16,363 nt of DNA from positions 1-16,363 of the forward strand of contig CAZJPG010000023.1 in NCBI GenBank assembly GCA_964547855.1, in the 5' to 3' direction. The position numbers were made by a program, and so were the translations under genes. The stretch is from JBAZHE01 sp964547855 (GTDB taxonomy: Bacteria > Patescibacteriota > Patescibacteriia > Patescibacteriales > WJLG01). The notes beneath the pieces are model-generated. The model had not been told where the DNA came from and searched no databases. It saw only the letters and a list, made by a program, of their open reading frames with translations. Below, piece by piece: positions 7,510-13,442 of this stretch. Position 1 is the first letter of the stretch. Each line of letters opens with the position of its first letter.

Positions 7510-8730
7510 ATGGTAAAGAAAAAAGAGTCAGAAAAAGAGGCTAATATTTATACATACATCCCCTTGGCGGCGCGTTTGCGTCCTAAGGATCTTTCTGGTT
7601 TTGTCGGACAAGAGAAGGTTATTAAAGATGGCAGTTTTTTGTATAGGGCCATAGAGTCCGATGAGGTTCCGTCATTGATATTTTGGGGTCCTCCAGGGAG
7701 TGGCAAGACGACCTTGGCCTCGATCATTGCCAATCTTACTAAGGCTGAATTCGTGGAATTATCGGCCGTCGACTCTGGCAAGAGCGAACTTCGTGAGATA
7801 TTGGAATTAGCTGCCGCCAATCGTCGCTTAGGGCAAAAGACGATATTATTCCTCGACGAGATTCATCGCTGGAACAAGGCGCAACAGGACGCGCTTTTAC
7901 CGCATGTCGAAAAAGGTGTTATAACTCTTATCGGCGCTACGACGGAGAATCCGAGCTTCGCCGTCAATTCGGCCTTGCTCTCGCGTACGAAAGTTATTGT
8001 CCTGGATCGATTGGGGCAGGAAGATTTAATTAGGATCATAAAGAACGGCGCTCAAGAACTGAAGATTAAAATTTCTGATGACACCGTCGGATTGATCGCG
8101 CATCTTTCGAACGGTGATGCGCGCGGTGCCTTAAATTTGTTAGAGGCTTGTTCTAAGCAGACCAAGAACGTTACTGATAAACTGGTCAAAGAGGTGGTCG
8201 CTAACCCGAATTTAATGTATGACAAGACGGGAGAGGAGCATTATAATATCATCTCCGCTTTGCATAAATCTATGCGCGGCGGCGATGCCGATGCCGCTCT
8301 TTATTGGTTGGCGAGAATGTTGGTCGCTGGCGAAGATTCGATATATATCGCTCGTCGTTTAGTGCGCTTCGCCTCAGAAGATGTTGGCTTAGCCAATAAC
8401 AGTGCTTTGATGTTGGCTACTTCCGTTTGGGATGCTTGCAAGAATTTAGGCTTGCCGGAGTGCAAAGTTCATCTCGCGCAGCTCGTAGTTTATTTAGCCA
8501 AGTCGCCTAAAAGCGTGGACGCTTATTTAGCTTATGGTGAAGCCGAAAAAGACGCCTCTACCCTGGGTAATTTGCCGGTGCCGATGCACATTCGCAACGC
8601 CCCGACTAAATTAATGAAAGATTTAGGCTATGGGAGCGGCTACAAATATACACCACTCGAAGACTCGGCCGATCAAGAGTACCTTCCGGAAAAGTTAAGG
8701 GGGAGGAAGTATTTGCGTCCAAAGAAATAG
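7510..8730 (+). CDS. rarA: Replication-associated recombination protein A (RarA/MgsA/WRNIP1 family AAA+ ATPase)
   Basis: A 406-aa AAA+ ATPase of the clamp-loader clade that acts at stalled replication forks and associates with SSB and the replisome in E. coli. The opening PLAARLRPKDLSGFVGQ is family-typical. Walker A GPPGSGKT is at 60-67, Walker B ILFLDE at 112-117 followed by IHRWNKAQQDALLPH, and sensor 1 IGATTENPSF at 141-150, with the SALLSR stretch (arginine-finger region) after it. The C-terminal tetramerisation domain keeps HYNIISALHKSMRG, RRLVRFASEDVGLA and VYLAKSPKS. It is somewhat shorter than E. coli RarA (447 aa). Stand-alone transcription unit with its own promoter and terminator. 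Confidence 0.95.
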   Translation: MVKKKESEKEANIYTYIPLAARLRPKDLSGFVGQEKVIKDGSFLYRAIESDEVPSLIFWGPPGSGKTTLASIIANLTKAEFVELSAVDSGKSELREILELAAANRRLGQKTILFLDEIHRWNKAQQDALLPHVEKGVITLIGATTENPSFAVNSALLSRTKVIVLDRLGQEDLIRIIKNGAQELKIKISDDTVGLIAHLSNGDARGALNLLEACSKQTKNVTDKLVKEVVANPNLMYDKTGEEHYNIISALHKSMRGGDADAALYWLARMLVAGEDSIYIARRLVRFASEDVGLANNSALMLATSVWDACKNLGLPECKVHLAQLVVYLAKSPKSVDAYLAYGEAEKDASTLGNLPVPMHIRNAPTKLMKDLGYGSGYKYTPLEDSADQEYLPEKLRGRKYLRPKK

Positions 8731-8753
8731 TTGATAAAAATTATTTAATTTTA

Positions 8754-8782
8754 AGGAGGTGCCCTCAAAGCACCTCTTTTTT
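8754..8782 (+). terminator. Rho-independent terminator of rarA
   Basis: GAGGTGC (8756-8762) pairs with GCACCTC (8770-8776) and extends by two weaker pairs; a run of six T follows (8777-8782). The AGGAGGT here is part of the stem, not an RBS. Confidence 0.88.
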
Positions 8783-8790
8783 GTTTAAAT

Positions 8791-8833
8791 AAAAAATCCG
8801 CCGGCTTCGCAGCTGGCGGTTTTTGATTTTTTG
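8791..8833. terminator. Second, bidirectional terminator between rarA and the minus-strand small genes
   Basis: CCGCCGGC (8798-8805) pairs with GCTGGCGG (8812-8819), with one G-T pair and a 6-base loop. A-rich sequence on the left and T-rich on the right allow termination on both strands. Confidence 0.82.
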
Positions 8834-8842
8834 ATGATTGCC

Positions 8843-8989
8843 TCATCGGGGATTGAGAAAATGTTTTACCCCCAATCCATCCGAATCTTCTGGTGCAAGA
8901 CCTTCGGCAATGGCGATTTCGGCCGCTTTTTCGATCGAAGGATCGTAGATATCGTCTCCGGCATCTGCCAAAAGACTTTTTTCACTCAC
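8843..8989 (-). CDS. Small acidic protein of unknown function (48 aa, GTG start)
   Basis: An open frame of 48 codons from GTG at 8989 to TGA at 8845-8843, too short for a usual length cut-off. Evidence that it is real: a GGGAGG Shine-Dalgarno ends 6 bases before the GTG, the start is only 18 bases after the stop of the preceding minus-strand gene, and a terminator lies just beyond the stop. The product (begins MSEKSLLADAGDDIYDPSI, ends GVKHFLNPR) is acidic, with an amphipathic Ala/Glu helix in the middle. No signal peptide or membrane segment. Family unknown. Probably co-expressed with the 95-aa gene upstream. Confidence 0.62.
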   Translation of the reverse strand: MSEKSLLADAGDDIYDPSIEKAAEIAIAEGLAPEDSDGLGVKHFLNPR

Positions 8990-9007
8990 TGGGAACCTCC
9001 CTTTTGG

Positions 9008-9295
9008 TTAGTGTTTTTTTCTTCCTCGGCGTTTTGCCTTGGGATTTTCTTTAGCCTCGGTTTTTATTTCGCCCGACTCATTATTGAGTCTTTTTATTTT
9101 TTCCAGATCATCGATGGAAAAGTTGAAACTTTTTTTATCGATGGTCGTACCATGGATTAATCTTTTTCCATAATTGAACGTAGCAGATTTTATCTCTTTA
9201 CCATTCCTTAAAATAAAAAGAACTGGTTTAAGATTGTCTCCGTCGATGGTCATCGTTGATAGTTCGGCCATTAGTTCGACATTGTTTTTCGACAT
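9008..9295 (-). CDS. Small protein of unknown function with a basic AT-hook-like tail (95 aa)
   Basis: Residues 1-70 look like a small alpha/beta domain (alternating strands in DNLKPVLFILRNGKEIKSATF, then a charged helix near DDLEKIKRL). Residues 75-95 are lysine/arginine-rich, ending in KAKRRGRKKH, which resembles an AT-hook (RGR core) or other nucleic-acid-binding tail. A GGAGAG Shine-Dalgarno 6 bases before the ATG and a consensus promoter (9373-9345) support expression. No family recognised. It lies downstream of the ABC permease genes on the same strand with no terminator in between, so read-through is also possible. Confidence 0.72.
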   Translation of the reverse strand: MSKNNVELMAELSTMTIDGDNLKPVLFILRNGKEIKSATFNYGKRLIHGTTIDKKSFNFSIDDLEKIKRLNNESGEIKTEAKENPKAKRRGRKKH

Positions 9296-9344
9296 CGTAT
9301 TCTCTCCAGTCGGTTGATTCTAGGATTAAAAAAAGAACTATTTT

Positions 9345-9373
9345 ATAATAATTCTTTTTTGCTTTTCTGTCAA
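9345..9373 (-). promoter_or_regulatory. Promoter of the two small minus-strand genes
   Basis: On the minus strand: a perfect TTGACA (9373-9368), a 17-base A-rich spacer and TATTAT (9350-9345). The -35 lies 16 bases past the stop of the upstream permease gene. The predicted 5' UTR is about 42 bases and contains a GGAGAG RBS. Confidence 0.75.
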
Positions 9374-9389
9374 TGTTATTTGTTTTTTC

Positions 9390-10676
9390 CTACTCGTTTC
9401 TTAGCGCTGTTATCGGGTCCATATTAGCGGCTTTTTTCGCTGGGAAAAGTCCAAAGACCACACCAAAGAGAGCGGAGAAGATTATAGCAGTGGCATAGGC
9501 CCGTATAGGCATAACAAAATTCCATTCTAAATTTTGGCTTTGAGCTACGATAGCCATTAAATAGGATATGGCCGTTCCCAGGGTCATACCGATGATCGCC
9601 GCGAAAAGAGTTACAAAGACCGATTCTAAAAGAAATTGTCCCAAAATATCATGAAGGCGCGCGCCAACGGCTTTGCGCAAACCTATCTCGCGTGTGCGTT
9701 CAGAGACGATGACATACATGATGTTCATAATTCCCACACCTCCAACTAAAAGCGAGATGGCGACTATTCCGAGAAGCAGGTAAGTAGTAGCGGCCGAGAC
9801 AGTGCCAAGTATCGAAAGCATTTCGTCCATAGTCACTGTCCTGAAATCATCTTTGTTGAGTAGCGGTTTACCGGTAGCTGGGTCGATATCTGGAGTGATG
9901 TCGTGATTACTGCGGAGAATTTCACTCATCTGTTCTGCCGTATCGTCTTGCTGCGAGGCGTCTTTGAAAGTAGCCTCCATATATAATAAGTAGTCGATGC
10001 CTAGGACCTTCTTTTGGGCGGTTCGAACAGGGATGTAGACATAAGTATCATAGTCCATGCCCATGCCGCCACCGCGCTCTTTTAATGTCCCAATGATCTG
10101 GAATTTATTTTTGCCGATCTTTATCTCTTTACCGATAGGGTCCTGATCGCCAAAAAAGTCGTTTTTTATTTTTGATCCTATGACGGCCACTTTGTCGAGT
10201 GACTTATCTTCTTGCTCGGTGAAGAAGCGGCCTGCCTCGATTTCGCTTTTGTCGATATTTATATAAGAAGGACTAACACCCATTAAAGTTATCTTTTTTC
10301 TTTCTGGGCCATATGTCGCCAGGTCTTGTCCCATGACCACTCCATAGCCACCGGTGATATTTGGCAGCTTCTCTATGTCCTCCAAATCTTTTAGCTTCAA
10401 AGTGGTTATCTGTGTTCCCATGGCGATCGACAAGGCTCCTTCGTGATCAGTGTTACCTTTAGCCTTGTTAGTCGGAGCTTTGATTTCTGTATGAATGATA
10501 TTGGTACCAAAAGACTCTACTTGGGAGTTGAGTATTTGTTTTATTCCTTCTCCGGCCGAAAAGACGATCATAATTGCGGTGATGCCTATGACCATACCTA
10601 AAGCGGTCAGAGACGTTCTGACTTTATTGGCCGCCATGGAGCGGATAGCTGATTTAGAAAGAGAATAGATGTCCAC
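9390..10676 (-). CDS. MacB/FtsX-type ABC transporter permease (second permease)
   Basis: A 428-aa permease of the MacB/LolCE mechanotransmission superfamily: an N-terminal helix (about 22-45), a long extracytoplasmic MacB core domain (about 50-280), then three C-terminal helices (about 298-325, 347-377, 388-412). The FtsX-domain signature GGVGIMNIMYVIVSERTREI and the adjacent LRKAVGA are intact, as is the terminal MDPITALRNE. The start is GTG at 10676 (the reading GTG-GAC-ATC matches MDI), 13 bases after the stop of the first permease gene. No RBS is visible, suggesting reinitiation or coupling. It should pair with the first permease and the upstream ATPase. Exported substrate unknown. Confidence 0.9.
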   Translation of the reverse strand: MDIYSLSKSAIRSMAANKVRTSLTALGMVIGITAIMIVFSAGEGIKQILNSQVESFGTNIIHTEIKAPTNKAKGNTDHEGALSIAMGTQITTLKLKDLEDIEKLPNITGGYGVVMGQDLATYGPERKKITLMGVSPSYINIDKSEIEAGRFFTEQEDKSLDKVAVIGSKIKNDFFGDQDPIGKEIKIGKNKFQIIGTLKERGGGMGMDYDTYVYIPVRTAQKKVLGIDYLLYMEATFKDASQQDDTAEQMSEILRSNHDITPDIDPATGKPLLNKDDFRTVTMDEMLSILGTVSAATTYLLLGIVAISLLVGGVGIMNIMYVIVSERTREIGLRKAVGARLHDILGQFLLESVFVTLFAAIIGMTLGTAISYLMAIVAQSQNLEWNFVMPIRAYATAIIFSALFGVVFGLFPAKKAANMDPITALRNE

Positions 10677-10689
10677 TTTTTTGATTTAA

Positions 10690-11952
10690 TTACTCGTAGC
10701 GTAAGGCCTGCACTGGGTCCATTTTAGCCGCTCGGCGAGCCGGATAGATTCCAAAGACTAAGCCGATCGTTATAGATACCGTCATGGCAAGAATAATAGA
10801 GAATAGTGAGACGACAAAGTCCCAGTCATACCCTAAATAGCGTATGACCACCGAAACTATATAAGAAACTAGAAAACCGAAAATAGTACCGAATATTCCA
10901 CCCACAAGAGTGATTATTACCGCTTCGAGTAAGAATTGCAGTGTAATGCGGGAATTCGTAGCTCCGACAGCCTTACGTAATCCGATCTCGCGCGTGCGTT
11001 CGTTTACCCTAACTAGCATGATATTCATGATCCCGATCCCGCCGACCACTAACGATAAGGTGGCCATGGCACCTAAGAAAAATCTTAGGGCATTGGTGAA
11101 TACCTTGATCATCTCCAGGGCATCAGCGCTGTTGCGAACATTAAAATCATCGCTTCCGCCTGATTGGTCAGTAATGTTATGGCGGGAGCGCAATAAATGT
11201 TTTATGGCATCGACAGCTTCTGGTAAATTATTCTCGTTATCCACTGAGACGCGGATAAAGTTTATGTAATTCAGACCAAGAATGGATTTTCTAAGCGCTT
11301 GGTTGGGAACGATCACCATGTCATCGTAATTTTGGAAGGCGACCGTGCCGCGTTTGGCCATTACGCCGACGACTTCGAAGATATTCTTTTTTATTTTTAT
11401 TCTTTTTCCGATCGGATCTTCATCTCCGAAAAGTTCTTGCCTAACAGTATCACCCAGAACGGCTACTTTGGCGGCAGAATTATTTTCACCATCTGTTATG
11501 AAGCGTCCAGAGGCTAACTCTCCTCCCTCGACTTCAAAATAATCACCAGCCTCTCCACGAATAGTGGTTATGTATGAGGAGTCTTTATAAATAACATTTT
11601 CCGTGGAGTTGTTATAAGCCACCACGCCCGTCACATAGGGCACCTGCTCAGAATCCTTGATGGCCATGGCATCTTCGTATTTAAGTGTTGTCACAACTAT
11701 CCCCATGGCCGAGGCTGGCGGACCGTTAGGGTCGGCATTGCCTGGCAGGATCGCGATCTTGTTCGTCCCCATGCTTTTGACTTGGTTGAGTATAAGTCCT
11801 TGCGCCCCGGCTCCTAGTGCCAAAATGATTATGACCGCCGCTACCCCGATGATGATGCCAAGCATGGTCAAAAAACTCCTCACCTTGTTGGTCAGGAGAG
11901 CTGTTACGGAAGCCTTGGCCGATTGTCTTAAAAAAGAGAGAAGGGCAAACAT
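10690..11952 (-). CDS. MacB/FtsX-type ABC transporter permease (first permease)
   Basis: 420 aa with the same architecture as the following permease: TM1 about 25-48, an extracytoplasmic core about 50-280, and TM2-4 at about 290-316, 337-368 and 378-402. The signature GGIGIMNIMLVRVNERTREI and LRKAVGAT are followed by FLLEAVIITLVGG, and the C-terminus is YPARRAAKMDPVQALRYE. The two paralogues clearly align end to end but are diverged, so the transporter is probably a permease heterodimer (as in LolCE) rather than the MacB homodimer. MacB itself carries its ATPase in the same chain; here it is separate. It lies 65 AT-rich bases after the ATPase gene. No RBS before the ATG. Confidence 0.9.
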   Translation of the reverse strand: MFALLSFLRQSAKASVTALLTNKVRSFLTMLGIIIGVAAVIIILALGAGAQGLILNQVKSMGTNKIAILPGNADPNGPPASAMGIVVTTLKYEDAMAIKDSEQVPYVTGVVAYNNSTENVIYKDSSYITTIRGEAGDYFEVEGGELASGRFITDGENNSAAKVAVLGDTVRQELFGDEDPIGKRIKIKKNIFEVVGVMAKRGTVAFQNYDDMVIVPNQALRKSILGLNYINFIRVSVDNENNLPEAVDAIKHLLRSRHNITDQSGGSDDFNVRNSADALEMIKVFTNALRFFLGAMATLSLVVGGIGIMNIMLVRVNERTREIGLRKAVGATNSRITLQFLLEAVIITLVGGIFGTIFGFLVSYIVSVVIRYLGYDWDFVVSLFSIILAMTVSITIGLVFGIYPARRAAKMDPVQALRYE

Positions 11953-11971
11953 CTAGTGTCAGATAAAAGAT

Positions 11972-12012
11972 AAAAAAGAAAAGATAAAAATATTTTTTCT
12001 TTCTTCTTTTTT
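11972..12012 (-). repeat. A/T-only long dyad between ATPase and permease genes
   Basis: An A/G run (11972-11990) faces a T/C run (11993-12012) as an imperfect inverted repeat almost without G-C pairs; GATAAAA recurs at 11962, 11969 and 11983. In the minus-strand mRNA this could form a long weak A-U hairpin in the 65-base gap of the ABC operon. It may be a processing or partial-termination site, or just composition. Confidence 0.4.
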
Positions 12013-12017
12013 ATTTT

Positions 12018-12731
12018 TTATTTAAGCAACCCGCCTTCCTTGGCGCGTCGGCGACGGGCGACCACGGAATCGTCGGTTATCTCGCCGTCCTTTATACGAA
12101 TGATGCGTTTGGCATATTCGGCCGTGTGCGTCTCGTGTGTGACGAGTATGATAGTGTTGCCGGCGTCATTGAGGTCTTCGAGTATTTCCATTATTTGAAT
12201 GCCGGATTTAGAATCCAAATTACCAGTCGGCTCATCCGCAAAGATGATTGATGGTTCATTGATCAAAGCGCGGGCAATGGCCACGCGCTGCTGTTCGCCG
12301 CCAGATATCTGATTAGTGAAATAATTGAGCCTGTGCCCTAAACCGACCGACTCCAAAACTTTTTTAGCCTTAGCGTCAGCGTTTATTTTTTTACGAGAGT
12401 AAAGCAATGGTAATTTTACGTTCTCCAAGACAGTGGTGCGCGGCAAGAGATTGAAGGCTTGAAAAATAAAACCGATCTTGTCGTTGCGTAAACCGGCCAA
12501 TTCGTCGTCGTTCAAATGGTCGACGCGGTGCCCATCGAATTTGTATGTGCCGCTGCTGTGGCGCTCTAACATGCCAAGAATATGCATTAGGGTGGACTTA
12601 CCGGAACCGGAAGGTCCCATGATCGAAACGAATTCACCTTTCTCTATATTAAAAGACACTCCCTTAAGAGCTTGAGTCTTAAGGTCTCCGGACTCATATT
12701 CCTTTATTAAATTTTTGACCTCGATCAGCAT
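12018..12731 (-). CDS. ABC transporter ATP-binding protein, LolD/MacB type
   Basis: A 237-aa ATPase subunit. Walker A GPSGSGKST is at 39-47, the Q-loop glutamine at 91 (FIFQAFNLLPRTTVLENV), the signature SGGEQQRVAIARAL at 143-156, Walker B IIFADEP at 162-168, the D-loop NLD, and the switch histidine in VTHE at 199. It belongs to the group that serves LolCDE, MacB and FtsEX-type permeases. I place the start at the ATG at 12731 (MLIEVKNLIKEYES), not at the in-frame ATG at 12809: the family begins here, and a perfect TATAAT lies 6 bases before it. The tail is basic (VARRRRAKEGG). First gene of the exporter operon, divergent from the sigma factor gene. Confidence 0.93.
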   Translation of the reverse strand: MLIEVKNLIKEYESGDLKTQALKGVSFNIEKGEFVSIMGPSGSGKSTLMHILGMLERHSSGTYKFDGHRVDHLNDDELAGLRNDKIGFIFQAFNLLPRTTVLENVKLPLLYSRKKINADAKAKKVLESVGLGHRLNYFTNQISGGEQQRVAIARALINEPSIIFADEPTGNLDSKSGIQIMEILEDLNDAGNTIILVTHETHTAEYAKRIIRIKDGEITDDSVVARRRRAKEGGLLK

Positions 12732-12737
12732 ATAATC

Positions 12738-12743
12738 ATTATA
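12738..12743 (-). promoter_or_regulatory. -10 box (TATAAT) of the ABC operon, leaderless
   Basis: A perfect TATAAT reads on the minus strand from 12743 to 12738 and ends 6 bases before the ATG at 12731, placing the start of transcription at the A of the start codon. The -35 candidate TGGTTA (12766-12761, 17-base spacer) is weak, which leaves room for an activator or an alternative sigma factor. Confidence 0.55.
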
Positions 12744-12780
12744 CTTTTTTAAGAGGAAAATAACCAGTCCGGCATTAACT

Positions 12781-12810
12781 TTGTCTTTTATATTGATTAA
12801 GATATACAAT
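12781..12810 (+). promoter_or_regulatory. Candidate promoter of the sigma factor operon
   Basis: TTGTCT (12781-12786), an 18-base spacer and TACAAT (12805-12810), giving a leader of about 50 bases before the ATG at 12867. It is divergent from the ABC operon's -10 box about 40 bases away. I see no GGAAC-type ECF -35 element. Confidence 0.45.
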
Positions 12811-12866
12811 AGTATTAATGGTGTTACTTTATAGCGATAAATTTCGTTTTAAAGAATAGAGCGCTT

Positions 12867-13442
12867 ATGAATCAAGAAAATGAATTGATCGCCAAGACCC
12901 AGGCCGGTGATCGCGACGCCTTTGGCATGTTATACGAAGCCTATGTTAAAAAGGTCTATGATTTCGCTTACTTTAGGATCGGAAATAAGGAAACGGCCGA
13001 AGATGTTACAAGTGCCATATTCATAAAGATTATGAAGAATATAGCAAAATACGATCAAAGTAAGGGCTCTTTTCTCTCTTGGGTCTTAAAAATATCGCGC
13101 AACCACATAATCGATCATTATAGGACAAAGAAAGAAGCTTATTCTTTGGAGGGGGAGGAATCGAGCGATGATGGGGCCCATAAGAAAGAGACTGAAAATG
13201 CCATTCTTCATGATCAGGCCATGGAGCTTTTAAAACGCTTGAAGCCCGAACATAAAGACATAGTTATAATGAGGGTTTGGGATGAACTGTCTTATGCCGA
13301 GATATCGGCCGTTATCGGCAAAAGCGAGGCGGCGGCCAAGATGAGTTTTAAGCGGGCTGTGGAAAGTTTGCGGCGTATCGCGCCCAATGATTGGTTGGCA
13401 CTATTATCTATTTGCTTTTTATTGAAAAATTTAAATATATGA
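12867..13442 (+). CDS. ECF-like sigma-70 family RNA polymerase sigma factor
   Basis: 191 aa with only regions 2 and 4, the ECF layout. Region 2 (about 10-88) has AEDVTSAIFIKIMKNIAKYD and the -10 recognition helix around GSFLSWVLKISRNHIIDHYR. Region 4 (about 115-170) has LKPEHKDIVIMRVWDELSYAEISAVIG, a helix-turn-helix whose second helix is KSEAAAKMSFKRA. An acidic linker separates the two. The C-terminus is extended by a hydrophobic stretch (WLALLSICFLLKNLNI), unusual for a sigma factor. The stop TGA overlaps the next start as ATGA (13439-13442), indicating translational coupling to a membrane protein that is the probable anti-sigma factor. Target promoters are unknown; the divergent ABC operon is the obvious candidate. 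Confidence 0.9.
   Translation: MNQENELIAKTQAGDRDAFGMLYEAYVKKVYDFAYFRIGNKETAEDVTSAIFIKIMKNIAKYDQSKGSFLSWVLKISRNHIIDHYRTKKEAYSLEGEESSDDGAHKKETENAILHDQAMELLKRLKPEHKDIVIMRVWDELSYAEISAVIGKSEAAAKMSFKRAVESLRRIAPNDWLALLSICFLLKNLNI

Noticed and set aside
8755..8760. AGGAGGT after rarA as an RBS for another gene
   Set aside because: It forms the left arm of the rarA terminator and no open frame follows.
8831..9160. Plus-strand open frame of 109 codons
   Set aside because: It is antisense to two minus-strand genes that have RBSs and a promoter; composition (Phe/Ile/Ser-rich) is typical of a shadow frame.
12732..12809. In-frame ATG at 12809 giving the ABC ATPase 26 more residues
   Set aside because: The extension is not family-like and would place the TATAAT box and the divergent promoter inside the coding region; MLIEVKNL at 12731 is the normal ATPase start.
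13391..13438. Earlier ATG for the membrane anti-sigma candidate
   Set aside because: It lies 52 bases inside the sigma gene; the ATGA overlap at 13439-13442 is the usual coupled start.
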